From: Balanoglossus misakiensis
Taxonomy: Eukaryota; Hemichordata
Length of the DNA stretch: 64,000 bases
Assembly (NCBI GenBank): GCA_040954595.2
Contig: CM082586.2
Location: forward strand, 8,494,001 to 8,558,000
Direction: 5' to 3'
Part shown: positions 46,001 through 56,400 of the stretch, one piece after another
Position numbering within the stretch: the stretch's first letter is position 1
How the letters are laid out: each line of letters opens with the position of its first letter
The notes under the pieces: model-generated
Databases searched by the model: none
Told to the model about the DNA's origin: nothing
What the model saw: only the letters and a program-made list of their open reading frames with translations
Program-made: the position numbers and the translations under genes

Positions 46001-46620
46001 GAGACCTATCATCGCCCAGTCCATTCGGTGAAACCGAAGAGGTTACGGTTCAGGTGCTGAACGACTTTGGGGGAAATAAATACTTCTTTGCTGTTCAAGC
46101 ACGGGATGAAGCCGGCAATGTAGGAACGTCATCCAACATTGTGACTGCGGCCATTGAAGAACACACGGCCACTACAATGTCCCTGTCCACGGTGGTTACC
46201 ACATCCGAAGTGCCGTCGACCGCTGTGCCAACCACGTCTATGGTCCCGTCGACTGCTGTGCCAACCACGTCTATGGTCCCGTCGACTGCTGTGCCAACCA
46301 CGTCTATGGTCCCGTCGACTGCTGTGACAATCACGTCTAAAGTCCCGTCGACCGCTGTGACAATCACATCCGATGCCCTGCATGCATCCGTGACTACCGT
46401 AACAGAAAACCCACCCACCGTCGGACATGTCTCCGGGCAAGTTCCAAAGAAGTGGAGCAACTCCATGTACTTGTTGATTGGGTGTTTGGCGGTAGCAGCG
46501 ATCTTCGTCTTGGGGCTTCTTTGCATGGTTGTCGTCAAACGGAGTGCCTCGAAGGACAGCACCTACCGAGGAAATGACGTGGAGATGGACGGCAACCCGA
46601 ATTTCGAATCTGACGAGTAG
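30464..46620 (+). CDS. CLCA-family calcium-activated chloride channel regulator, membrane-anchored
   Basis: Exons 30464-30631, 31904-32198, 32351-32619, 40237-40494, 41165-41383, 41784-42068, 42850-43071, 43581-43857, 44171-44335, 45090-45314 and 45905-46620 sum to 1032 residues with all phases consistent. Signal peptide 1-22; CLCA N-terminal domain with zinc-protease motif HEWGHLRWGLFDEY (about 160-173); Cys-rich segment; VWA domain with intact MIDAS start DISGSM (323-328); the conserved TGSIFIDTTVGRDTQFFF block; fibronectin-III-like domain; Thr/Ser/Pro repeats (about 895-950); one TM helix (about 982-1005); short tail ending NFESDE. Vertebrate CLCAs self-cleave by this protease and modulate calcium-activated chloride currents and mucus. 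The exon 4/5 junction (GGG then GTTCGT, TAG acceptor) is the least certain. Intron 3 holds a LINE. Confidence 0.93.
32849..33042. repeat. Compound (GAT)n/(GGT)n array, left of LINE
   Basis: Long ATG, then GTG, then mixed blocks with the hallmark GAT GTT GAT GAT GTT interruption at about 33001-33020, identical to blocks right of the LINE at 39231-40054. Long Met/Val open frames are artefacts. Confidence 0.95.
33160..33335 (-). repeat. Minisatellite in LINE 3' UTR
   Basis: Five to six imperfect units of about 30-34 bases built on CAGGGTTGACGGCAGAGATG (plus-strand sense), spaced along 33160-33335. Confidence 0.75.
33531..37457 (-). CDS. LINE ORF2: endonuclease-reverse transcriptase
   Basis: 1308 residues, uninterrupted. 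Endonuclease motifs in order: TWNING, QETHS, GGDFNC, RIDTFYVN, SDHSIVS. Reverse transcriptase motifs: GIDGLPVEFYK, SLIPKPGDN..NWRPVSLL, SVDQEKAFDRVHH, IRQGCSLSGQLYAI and catalytic YADD. Near the C-terminus is a C-x2-C-x7-H-x4-C knuckle (CVFCQTKDDLLHIFLEC). It provides target-primed reverse transcription. Its ATG overlaps the ORF1 stop as TAATG at 37459-37455, so translation by reinitiation is likely. All catalytic motifs are present. The ATG at 37445 (MDVLL) is an alternative start. Confidence 0.95.
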   Translation of the reverse strand: MVSMDVLLIISCLLMINISTATWNINGGHDSLKRYDVLSTLKLINRSDFYFLQETHSTPNDEAQWQIVWRAPIYFSHGSSNSAGVAIMLSQNKKVDIISSQSVVHGHLLHLRVKIDDNYVNLINVYAPNNGGDRFSFFKKLEKLLSEISVDDTVIIGGDFNCTLKPQLDRTSTVEPHLKSSRLLASIMHKSKLSDAWRYFHNNARNYTWQRGDNKSRIDTFYVNNWLTSKITSAAIDSSVNVSDHSIVSINISVKNSRSKNPVWCLNSSLLNEEDYCTLIRQFWEKWQKEKFRFKSLQSWWDIGKHKIKELSKQYSHERTNNYKRMKQDIVNEIEQIERIIDKQPNLNARYQQQKELLDNLIKTETRGAAIRSRHQLLNEADANTHFFYSLEKHRGVRKNITQLRLHDQTLTENQAEIRNMVRDFYQKLYTPDPTSYNDQETILKDLPQLNPENVELCDDTISFEELTNALKYVSTNKTPGIDGLPVEFYKTFWSSLGRDLHEMLNASIKEGFLPTSCRRAVISLIPKPGDNTLLKNWRPVSLLCSDYKIFTKALSIRLRGVLHNVIHLDQSYTIPGRQIFDNIHLIRDCINYHNEFNLPLGILSVDQEKAFDRVHHNYLLRALKAFGFGETFIKYIDLLYTNTESVIRVNSALTGPVQFQRGIRQGCSLSGQLYAICIEPLLHKIRSETNILGITIPKSNDRKCKLSAYADDISFLITKNSDFSKMRQWLCSYENASNAHINYGKSEGLWVGRWRGRTDHPLGIKWNSRGLKILGIYLGNTDEFFQQNWDDCVRKINNKLSWWSRFVKAMSYRGRVIVINHLAATKLFHRLVCLSPPPDIISYIQNTFLDFFWQGRHWLPAHLLYARIESGGQNLVCLPVRINAFRLQRLQRFLHSSLDHPSFSFLEYYFKTVHALDYGAQLLAIEIPSIPGTLPLFYRDLLKTWNSIKRLRKDHPTAICDILNEPLFYNDLVQLSVGHETTIVQNLVDAGITKVADLINIDRKMWHTADYFKDKVQFHSMRIFIRTLQTIHSSLPINWIKEIRKFFKGISDTRSNEYSYLFELVYSKPDVLLNCPLYKSEKGEIYKFLINVSMCNNLPNRQDTVWRDVLSLPDSIKPDFKLCYTRLIPKSHGDLQWRILHGAYATGTFMFSCNYAPTPNCVFCQTKDDLLHIFLECIRLNPLFKIIRTLCQRILGTVCKIPYWWFILGPVCNKDVTKHISPLLMFLFVTAKLSIHITRHIALTEGISNQSFSLVDLFKVRVRSRLINEFTYYRNCSKTDVFINMWCINNALASVHEGNLNIATILS
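37457..39022 (-). CDS. LINE ORF1: CCHC-type nucleic-acid-binding protein
   Basis: About 521 residues from ATG 39022 (MAAHADSPFRR); an in-frame ATG at 39091 would add 23 hydrophobic residues and is less likely. The N-terminal half resembles Tx1-type ORF1 (VVVFLASLEHVESIVE, LILSNVPPFIPNEYLEEELW) and leads into a zinc knuckle CFLCGAKGHIRKSC. Then come two near-identical 29-residue repeats (NSVNDLAQKRNDNEMQTE), a Ser/Pro-rich stretch and a basic C-terminus. It should coat LINE RNA for retrotransposition. The stop TAA overlaps the ORF2 start by one base. Confidence 0.88.
   Translation of the reverse strand: MAAHADSPFRRLTRKHAIRCTNVQDLPVESYVEEIAKEIGSENIIAASRMNRSVVVFLASLEHVESIVESRLSVKGEMVDVEHMVKPASKLILSNVPPFIPNEYLEEELWKLGRVVGNMRPIPLGCKNPALKHVKSFRRQIHVLLHNENIDGLINVKYEDRLYPIYITIDEMRCFLCGAKGHIRKSCPLTREVVSTWQARTENSDNGITVGVNNSVNDLAQKRNDNEMQTEVNSDNDITVGVNKSVNDLAQKRNDNEMQTEGVNDVIMPEKINNNSSERADDKTMNNTSVNMVEGADDVIAKEKPSSNGSTSGVTTEEKTNKDTETRPFNVGDIDEDRVLPPSSFPSTPSVLSSLSLPSSSDPSSSLSLDFPETPFSGVNFHKSRKESVPPDSQITVSTPISTSNSFDILSQCSESDADCISVTSELPDNISMTSDTSDISELSERREVQATNLIAFLEEIKGSKNMIEQCYEYCSDIRLLIKSFNKLRKTTLVDNKQKVRIQRLMAKLFTHVRTKGNTPK
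39231..40054. repeat. Higher-order compound trinucleotide array, right of LINE
   Basis: More than 800 bases of GAT and GGT blocks. Two block types recur: GATGGTGGT..GATGATGTTGATGATGTTGAT and GGTGGTGCCGGTGGT..GGTAGTGATGAT, the latter near 39390, 39563 and 39945. The arrangement is a higher-order repeat of roughly 170-200 bases rather than a simple microsatellite. Confidence 0.9.
42253..42297. repeat. Short hairpin
   Basis: GTGATGTCCGTATTTTG and its exact inverse CAAAATACGGACATCAC separated by about 11 bases, in CLCA intron 6. Confidence 0.7.
46205..46374 (+). repeat. 33-base coding tandem repeat (mucin-like stalk of CLCA)
   Basis: About five units of 33 bases encode 11-residue repeats of the type PSTAVPTTSMV; the last two are diverged (AVTITSKV). 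It is an O-glycosylation-type stalk just before the TM helix. Units are close to identical at DNA level, so length polymorphism is likely. Confidence 0.9.
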
Positions 46621-48218
46621 AAGTTTCAATTGATTGTGATTCCGCAGTCAATAATTTGAAATGGCTGCATATAAGTTGATGGCAGTCATAACGGTCAATC
46701 AATCCCAAACAAAACATTATATTTTGAACATTTCCTCATTTTTGTGATAAAAAGTCGGTTTAGTCACACTGCACTTTCCAAGATAACGTAGATACTATTG
46801 AATATATTTTTTTCATTCCGCACCTTTTCTATAGAATTTGTCATATTATATATATATCATCATATATTATTAATGCTGCCATTTTGTTTATGCACGAGTT
46901 TGCCAGTTTAAGTTCAAACTCTGAAAGTTTGAATTTTGTCTTTTACGGAAGAGGGATTGGTTTAATGATGTACAGTACGGCGGCGATCAAAAAATATAGG
47001 TAGGGAGGGGGGGTCGGAGCTATTCAAGGGTGGGACTTGGAAATTTTGAGGGTGGGAGAGGGGGGACTTGAAAATTACAGTGGGATATCGGGGGGGATCT
47101 GAAAATAGTTTTTACTTTTACACATCGAAGTACCCAAACTACATATTTTAAGTATCCAATGGGAATACGCAAAGGCACACAATCTTCACAAAAGAGGGAA
47201 AGTTAGAATACTGTAAGTGTGTGTATGCTTGTATGTTGGCAGTTGATGAATCAATGAGCCGATGAATAAATACATCACACTTTGAAGAATATTTTCTCTG
47301 TAGTATCTAAAGTTGCGAGGTCAAGTGATTTATAGAATGTTGATACATTTTGTCCTGAAGTGAATTTCAATCTTGGCTAAAATTCAGTTGTGGATAAACA
47401 ATAAACTAATTACACATATGGATATTTCCACAAACTGAGTAATTTAAAGAGTTGTCTGGTAAACGATTAAACAATTGTTAATGCTTAAGGATGACGCTTG
47501 AGACAAGATATGCCGTTGAAAGTAATGGGGAATGTAGGTATGACAAGCGGGCGTCATAGCCCATCCTGCCTCATGATGAAACTCTCCGACTTAGAGTAGC
47601 ATCATGAAGTAGTGGCGTGGTACCCGAGTATACCCGCCGAGCGCAGATGCCCCACAAGTGGCGTCATGGCAACCAAGACTTCATGGAGGGAGACATGGTC
47701 GATATGACTCGCTTTAGGTCGCTGCTACTCGAGTGGGGACAGGTGTGCTCTGGTCGGCGATTCCCCCAAATAAAAGAACGTGGGCGACTTGGCAATGAGG
47801 CAAGTGCACACAGGCGGGAAGTGGCGTAGCTAGACGAGACAAACGAAGCAAGCAAGCAAACAAACAAAAATAAAAAGGCAGAAGTAGAACGAGAACGATG
47901 CATGCAAAAGTAGGACGCAGGAGACAAAAATGCGACGAGGGGAAGGTAGGCCTAGGTATGACAAGCGGGCGTCATAGCCCCTCCTCCTCACGACGAAACT
48001 CTCCCCGACTTTAGAGTTAGCATCATGAGAAGATATGGCGTGGTACCCGAGGATACCGTCGAAAGGGAAAGTAGGTATGACAAGCGGGCGTCATAGCCCC
48101 TCCTCCCTTATTTAATATTAAAATTTCGTCAAAGCAGCTTTGAAATGGTTCAACTTTAAAATTTCTTAAATATTCTTCCGTGCGATCGTCAAGGCAGCTT
48201 AAAAATGGGTCGACTTTA
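46621..48218. other. Intergenic region after CLCA
   Basis: Contains the CLCA 3' UTR (AATAAA at about 47264 is a candidate poly(A) signal), a G-rich stretch at 46990-47110 that looks like a decayed piece of the poly-G MITE family, and the repeated segment at 47534-48099. The open frame 47617-47829 has no recognisable domain. Confidence 0.4.
47534..48099 (+). repeat. Triplicated GTAGGTATGACAAGCGGGCG segment
   Basis: The motif GTAGGTATGACAAGCGGGCG followed by TCATAGCCC occurs at 47534, 47951 (one variant base) and 48071. The first two copies are followed by matching GAAACTCTCC, TAGCATCATGA and TGGCGTGGTACCCGAG. No coding or tRNA-like fold was recognised. Confidence 0.75.
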
Positions 48219-49305
48219 GGGACCATTCAGTTTTTACGGCCGGGGGGGGGGGGGGTCGGCAAAATCCAGGGGGGGGGGGGTACTTAAATTTTGAAGTCCA
48301 AAAGGGGGGTCATCTGGTTTTTTTAAACGTTTAGGGGGGTCACATACTTTTGCCACCGAACTTTTGCTTTTGAATCCACAAAATTGCAGTTTCGCGCCCT
48401 TTATTTTACAAAATTTTCTTATGTGCGAGGGGGACACCCCCTCCCATACCCACCCCTTCATTCTCCACATTTAATTTTTTGCTGGTTTGTCTAGTGTACC
48501 AGGGCAGAGTGCTTGCCACCCCAACCCCACCGATTATAATATTTAACAAAGTAAATACATAAAGGAGAATTATCGTTTAAACCATTTCGCATAACTGTTT
48601 CGCGCTGCATCTTCTATATACCAGAAGTTTTATAAATGATGTTATGACGAAGATGACGCCAAATCTTCTAACTTTGAGTGGAGTGGCAAAAAGTAAAATT
48701 GGTCCTCCCAAACATTGAGATAATTTGCTTTTGAGTTCATTAAAATGCAACTTTGTGCTACATATTTTACAAAATTTTCTTATGTGGGAGGGGGACACCC
48801 ACACCCACCCCTCCATTCTTCACCACATTGCATTTATTCGCTGGTTTGTCTAGTGTACCAGGGCAGACTTCTTGCCACCCCACCCCGATGCTTACTTTGA
48901 GTGGAGTGGCAAAATTTAAATTTGTCCTCCCTAACATTGAGTTAATTTGCTTTTGAGTTCATTAAAATGCAACTTTGAGCACCGTATTTTACAAAATTTT
49001 CTTATGTGGGAGGGGGACACCCCCTCCCACGCCCAACCCCGACACTTTTCTTGTTTTACCATTCTAGCAACTATTGTATTGACTTGTCATTTTAATTTGT
49101 TCATAGATTTCTTTATTGCAACGATATACTATTATATACTTCAATTAGGTGTGAGGAGCCTCATGCCGGCAAATGTTTTCGGCGTGGGGGGGGGGGGGGG
49201 TCATCATTTTTTGGTCCTGGGAGAAGGGGGGTCGGCCTGATTTTGAAAACCGGTGACACAAACTTGCCGCCCCCCCCCCTGCCGTAAAAACTGAACGGTC
49301 CCTTA
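48219..49305. mobile_element. 1.09-kb TIR element of the poly-G/poly-C family
   Basis: Left end AGGGACCATTCAGTTTTTAC with GGCC and a G tract; right end GCCGTAAAAACTGAACGGTC with CCTTA: inverted repeats of about 24 bases. The interior has two or three internal tandem copies of a block containing TACAAAATTTTCTTATGTG, GGGGACACCC and GCTGGTTTGTCTAGTGTACC. No transposase. Relatives at 655-1287 and 12892-13696. Confidence 0.85.
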
Positions 49306-49338
49306 AACATTTCTTCAATCAATCAATCAATCGTCAGC

Positions 49339-49470
49339 ATGATCACATAACACCTATTCTGATGACGTTTCACTGGCTCCAAGTAATGAATAGGGCCAAG
49401 TTCAAGATTTTACTTCTCACTTTTACCTGATAACCTGGCACAACACCTAACTTCATTTGTAGATCTCTTC
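49339..49470 (+). pseudogene. Decayed LINE C-terminal fragment (plus strand)
   Basis: One frame reads HDHITPILMTFHWLQVMNRA then KFKILLLTF, the conserved block near the C-terminus of CR1/Jockey-type LINE ORF2 proteins. After a frameshift near 49430 it continues PDNLAQHLTSFVDLF. It is truncated on both sides. Confidence 0.6.
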
Positions 49471-49859
49471 GTTCACAAGTCCCCCTCCACCACCCTCACA
49501 ATTTTCAAGCCCTCCCTTGAATACCTCTGACCTCCTAACCCATGCATTGTTTGTGATCTGCACCATCTTAGTAAGCAGTACCGTGTATGAAAATGCTAAT
49601 AGTTGGCACACCATGAGAGAGTTGTCATTAGTGTTCATGATATATGAAAATGAGTTCTTTATAATGCACTGGTGATGTTGAACATTACATCGAGACTGGA
49701 GACACAATTCTTATTTTATTTATTTATTTTATTTACACTTTTAATGAGTGTACGATTTACCCATTGAGTAATATTCATCGGGGCACATTAAAAACAAGAG
49801 AATACATTGAGGAATGAAAAATACCCCTAAGTCATGAGTCAATTACGGAGGAACATTGT

Positions 49860-50097
49860 TCTAAATCTAAATATGCTCTGTTATCAGAGTTTAAAAATTA
49901 TTCAAATTATTTGCATATTTTACACTAGGTGGTAAGCAATTCCAAACATTCGTTGCCCTGTAATGAAAGGTTCTTGTACCAGCATTAGTGTAGCATCTTG
50001 GAGGATTATAGATTAAGGTGGGAATGGAACGCGTAACATACGTATTCATATGACATTGAAATGTGAACGAATTCTGAGTGCTGTTATGGACCACCAA
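49860..50097 (-). pseudogene. Decayed LINE C-terminal fragment (minus strand)
   Basis: Encodes GTRTFHYRATNVWNCLPPSV followed by KYANNLNNF, the typical R-x-W-N-x-LP ... F-K end of LINE ORF2 proteins. No other LINE parts adjoin it; orientation is opposite to 49339-49470. Confidence 0.55.
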
Positions 50098-50470
50098 CTG
50101 GTATGTAGAGAACCACTCTATAATCTAATCAATTTTAATAAAAGATAATGTCACAGAAATCTTAGTACTAGAAGTACTTTCACATTGACATGATATGCCA
50201 TAGACAAAGTTTTACCAGCATATACATGGCTAGACTCTCTCACAGCCCCTCTAGCCATCCATTCAGGCTTATAGTCTGATTGCATGCGTGCCAGGCGAGA
50301 GGTTCGCTACACAACACCATATGGGGCTTCTCCTTTGCTAAACGGTTGAGGGCGCTTCAGTGAAGAGCCTTGTAGTGAACCATGGGCTGTGAGAGAGTCT
50401 CACTTTCCTACGGTACCTATTTGAAATATTTCTCCACATTTTCCATAAACATATGCTCAATTAAGCATTT

Positions 50471-53400
50471 TCAGTCTTTTTCACCATTCATGGCACTGTC
50501 CAGATTATGCCTCCATGATGGTTTTCTTTTCTGCAAGAAAGCATTAATGCCTTCCTGGCCATCCTGAAGAGATAAGTTGAATACCATCACTTCACTGGTT
50601 TTCCTGCAAGAAAAAAATCATACCAAAAGAATTATTATTTTTGTTTTTTTAAGTCCCAAGTAATACTTATCAATTTCCATTAACCTTAAATTACAAGTGT
50701 GTAATTTTGTGTTTAAAGGACCAAAGTCTCTCTCTCGCTGCCCTTTTTCCATTATGTATGTTTGATACAAGACAATGTTTATGTTATTCTACATGTGGAT
50801 ATATAGTGAATCAAATTCATTTTGGCAAGTTTTTCACTCTCGTGTCTACAAGTGGGATGGGAGTTGTGTGTGGTTGAACGTTGATTCACTATATATCCAT
50901 GCCACATGTAGAATAACATAAACAGTGTCTTGTATCGAATATAATTAATGGAAAAAGGGCAGCGAGAGAGAGACTTTGTCCCTTTAAAGCATTTTGACTT
51001 AGAAAGAAGACTACTGATTCAGTACAACTTTAAAATTTGTTCTTTTCAGTTCAACCATCATTTCTGTATACATGTATTAAGAGTAACGTAACCCTCTTTG
51101 CTATATGGACTGGAGGCCTTTGAATGCAAATAAATGTGCAATACTATCCTGGCTCAAAGAGAACAAATACGATGACACACGCTTCCATGGCAACCATTTT
51201 GGGGCTGAAATTATGCATTTCTAAAACTCCGTAGTAAGTTTATCATTCATGTCATCAAAAATATGGGATCATCCTTATTTGGGGCATAAAGACAGATGCC
51301 TCATTTCTACTGTGGTATCAAGCTCAGACCTTACCTATAAGCCGAATTTAAATCTTTCGTTATTTGATGATAATATGCTGCTTTGCCAAGCCCTACCACA
51401 GATCTACTGGCTTGACATATCTTCTCTGCTACAGCCATTGTCTGGTGACAAAAAAGTACATTTGAAGAAGTCAGTATGAGAAAAAAACTCCTCAGAGTGG
51501 TTGCAGTTCAGTGGCTCGACGTTTTGCCTATTGATTTTGTGTCGGAAAAATAACAAGTGCTATCAGGCCGGGCCAATCCTATGTTCACTGCACAGGTCGC
51601 TGTTCGCGTGCATTGGTAGGTCTGTTTTCAATACAGAGTCGCAAGACAGCAATGGCATCCACGTCAAGTGTTATTGACGCTTCACTGACAAATGTCGCAC
51701 AGCTCAAGCACAAATGATCATTGAAAAAGGTCGGCCGAGATCAGCACTTGCTACAAACAGTACAGCTAAATCTAGCGGTGTGACAAGCAATACCAGTGAC
51801 TATAAACCATCTTTAAAACAAAGTTTAAGGTCAGAGATAGGGTCGTGCATTTTTTTCTGAATCAAAGCGCATTGGACATACTGTTAAACGGGTAATTTTT
51901 GCGAGCAATAAATTTTTCGCGAAATACACGAGAGCCCCCAAAACGTGAAAATAAAAGGTCACGTAAAATGTTTAGAAATTCGAGAACGTGAAAAATAATC
52001 TTCGCGTAACAGTTGCCTCTTTTGATATCGCGAAAAATTTCCTGTCGCAAAAATAACCCGTTTTACAGTACACTGTGTGTTTGTTTACATGATGGAAATA
52101 TGCATAAACCACTAAGAAATGTTTCTTACCTCTGCTTCCACTTTGTCATCTGCCACTACTTTACTCAACAAACCATGTTGTAAGGCAGCTGAAAAATATA
52201 TAATTCAGATCTTGATATAAACAGTATTGATTAATATGTAACAGGTTTGACCAGAGTGCGAACGCAGCAAGAGTAACTTGCAAGAGTAACTTGTACCATG
52301 CTATCATGTAATGATGTATATTCACACTCCACTGTCTAGGTGCATGCTTCGTCAACTTGTTCTTGATCAACTGTAGGCTTTGCAATACTTTGTCAAAAAC
52401 ATTCCGTATCAGTGATTTTTTTATTGGTATGTGTTGATTATCTATCCATTTATTGGTGGGTTGCATTCTCACAAGGTCAGTGCTGTCTATGTGCTACTGT
52501 CTATGGTGCAACATTTAGGCTCAAAAAAAAGAAAAGTTGTCGTTGGTGGCGTAATTCAAAATGGCGATGCCCATTCAGCTGCTTGAAAGGGGTCCAAAAA
52601 TGGCACTAAATATCTCCTTCCAACTTAATTTTCCACCGCCTTTGATGGTCTTGTGGTCAATGTGCATTTCTGACTAGGATTTGTGATGAATAACAACATT
52701 GGTTTCACGTAATAAAGAGATCAAAATTAATGGATGTGCCCATAGAAACTACTTTTCAAACTTGTAGGAATAGTATAGAGATACATTCTATATCCCATAC
52801 TCCCCATGGACCACTTCGCGGATAGAATAACGCAGGGGGTTGTGGGACAGTTTGCGTTCTGAGCGCGTGTGTTAGCCATGTACTAGACGCTATGTTGAAC
52901 GCAAATTATACCATCATGCATTGCAGATACCCTATCCGCGAAGTGGTCTATTCTCTGTATGTACAAAACATATACGCATTATCTAAAGTGCTTTCTTGTG
53001 AAAATAACTTCTGTAATGTACAGATCATGAGCAGAGGTCCTGGAGTTCAAACAGAGTATTAAATGCAAAAACAAAAATGATAGGCTTTTCAGAAAATCAT
53101 CATCTGCAAAATTCCCTTGGGAAAAGAAAGTAAACCCAACAAGCTCACAATGTATCAGCTGGATAAGAGATCAGTTTGTGGCATGAAGTCTACGGAATAT
53201 GGGTTTCGTCAAAAATTGACATGTATTCAATGATCTATATACCTTGAGCCGATATTGGTTCTCCAGTGAGTAGCATCTCCATTGCAACTTTATGAGGGAC
53301 ACTTCTGGCAACAGCCACAGCAGGGGTTGAACAAAATAAACCAATTTTGATGCTGAAAATATACAGCATTGTGCGTAAAATTTGTGATTTCGCTTCACTG

Positions 53401-56400
53401 AATATGAGAATTGTATACATTTGTTTTTTGTTGAAGTAACAGGAAACCAATATCAGTAACAACTACTGGTGTTATGACTAATATTACTGTGTGTGGGGTT
53501 ACACCTATTAGAAAATTTCTCTAAGTATATAGAAGCCTGGGCATTTGTAGATTTTTGCAAGGTACACTAGTCGCTTGGTGGATGGTAAGCCCAGCACTGA
53601 ATTCGAAACTCAGCCCAGTACCAGAAACTCGCTCAAAGAAAGCAAATACACAAAAAGTATTGTGAATCTCTATAAAGACAAAAAGTCACCAAGCGACTAC
53701 TGGGCTAGCCTACATTCTTATCTGTTGCAACATTACACCATACATGTACAGTAAAACCTGTCCAAACCAAACACCAAAGGGACTGAAGAAATTGTTTGGT
53801 TTGTAGAGGTGCCTGGTTTATGGTTCTTCTATCATGTGGTTCTTTGTCAAAGGGACAGGAAAATGTGTTTGGTAAAGACAGGATTCCGTATTAGACAGGG
53901 TTTGGTTCAGACAGGTTTTACTGTAATTGATCATAAATGTACATATTATGACTTACCCTGGTGTGGCAAACTGTGATGATTCCGAAGCAATGGCAATATC
54001 ACAACTGGCAACCAATTGACATCCAGCAGCTGTGGCTATCCCTAAATTATGAAGGAGATTTTACTGTGAGTTTTGCAAGTAATTGTGGCTGTAGCTCTCT
54101 TGAGCTTATTCACTCCCACTTCTTAACTACGAGGATTAAAACACACCTGTGACATTTAACCCTAATTCTACTGGGTGTCATACCTGTTTAGAGTGTCAAG
54201 TCCCTTAAAATACGTATTTGCCATTTTTTCTTCTAAAACGTATTTTGACTGTCTTGGCATGGCTCTCATACGTACTTAGACACACTTGGCAGTCTGACCC
54301 CCCTGTAAAATGTACCAAATCGCACTGGTTTGCACTGTTTTGGTTTGAGGGTCTTGTATAGGCCCTACTGATTAACACACACTTGGTAGTCTAACAGGCC
54401 TGGGAGCCAGGATTCTAGGCACCCTGGAAATCAAACCAGTTTCAACTGACTTGGCAGCTTTAGGGTTAAACTTGCTTCAAAATATGATACTATATCCATA
54501 AACATGCAATCTTTCCACAAGCAATGGTCAGGAAACTTCTGTGCGGTAGGGTATGAATCCTTGTGTGCCTTCCACAAACAGAGAGCAACCTGTGATTTTT
54601 TGTTTTCCCAATCCCACTTGTGCAGCAACTTACCTTGCACTTGTGCAATGACTGGTACAGGCAAGTCTCTGATGAGAGTCATAACACTGGAGCATGTATG
54701 AAACACTTTGGCATGATACTCTCGGTCTTGCTTGGTCGTCTGAAAATAGCAGATGTTCAATAATAAATACCATGAATGAGAGAAAATACAGAATACATCT
54801 ACAGTTAATACATTGGTTGAAAATTGAGAATAAAATGGATGTTAGCAATATTCCTGCTTTATTAGTTTGAGCCAAAATGTCTTCAGATATAGCTTGTTTA
54901 TGCACAAGTGCATTTTCACATGGTCTTTTCAATACAGGGAAACATGCTTACCATATTTGATTAAAATCAGATGTAGGGTTCGGCAACATTTTTTACTTAC
55001 GCAGTACGGTAGTGTGAGATTGCAGCATAAGAATACTGTGCCTCGTAAGTAAGAGACGTCGCTGTACCCTACATGTGATTTTAATCAGATTGGATGACCA
55101 TGCTCGTGTACCAAGTTTGAATGAAATTAGTGAAGTAATGAGTCCCTGATGGACAATCAGACAAGTGGAAGAAGCTCAAACCATTAGTCCCCATGGACGA
55201 ACGTACAAGACACAAAGCCAAAGCACTGGGTAACATATACTCACCAATTCTTTCAGGTTGTGTCCAGATGAAAAAACGGGACCATTTGATGAAATGATGA
55301 TAACTCTGAGATCTTCATTGTCAACGTCATGCTTCAAATCATCATGTAATGATTCTAACATCGCCAATGATAGAGCATTCCTGAAAAGAACAGGTCATCG
55401 TCAAAATAGACGTCTCGGATGATTAAAATAGCGGGTGCTGTGATTGGTATCAGCCAATGCCCTTTAATTATTGGAAAACAATAGCTTATCATCATAAAAT
55501 TATTTATTATATTGTTATGCAAATTTGTCGATACCTCATCAGAAATTCCTGGGGAGAACATTGACATAGCTAAATACAGACAGAACTGTGACAGGATTTG
55601 TCTGCACCAGGTCTGTCACAGGTCTGATGTGGCCCTGGCCGAGCATAAACGGTGCATGTCTGACAAGCAAGCCATGCACCAGACAAGATTTGCAACACAT
55701 AGACTGGACTTGTTCTGACAGACTTGCCAGTGCTTTATGGCTTTGTCTAAAGTGAATTTGGTTTCATGACTTTCTTCTTTTCTAAGACATAAAAGCAACC
55801 ACTGTGTAAAAACTCTCAAGCGACTATGAGTTGACCTGACCATTACATGTATACATACTGCATACCTTCTTTTGGGGTCATTTAATAATATTTTTCTAAT
55901 TCCATTTTCTTGAGTCCTTATTGTGAAACGTTCCTCCCTCTTCTCTGCTGAAGAATCTGAATACCAACAACGGCAAACTTTCCTGCTTGAACTGGTAAAT
56001 GTCACTGACTTGAATAGAAGTCCACTTAAATGTAGAGATGTTAACTCTCTAAAGGGCTGAAAAAAAAAGAAAATTACAACTTACAATTTTAAGTTTTATG
56101 GGGAAAAGGCAGATTACATGTAGGTCTTGGGTTAGGAATAAAATAAGTGATAATGTATTTTGGATGGTTCTAAAATTAAGCAATAAAGCACCCCCAGCCA
56201 TGGTATACCACGAGATTTTGACCAGTTCACGACATATACGCACGAGCGATAGCGAGTGCGTATATGGAGTTGAACTGGTCAAAATCGAGTGGTATAACAT
56301 GGCTGGGGTGTTTTATTGCTATTATATTATGCCAGTATATTGAAACTTTGCATAAAACATTTTAAAAAGGCATTTTCTTTGACTATGATATATGACTGTG

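Noticed and set aside
46095-46629. Long minus-strand open frames over the CLCA last exon
   Set aside because: Antisense of the coding tandem repeat.
47617-47829. 70-codon open frame in the intergenic repeats
   Set aside because: No recognisable domain, within repeated non-coding DNA.
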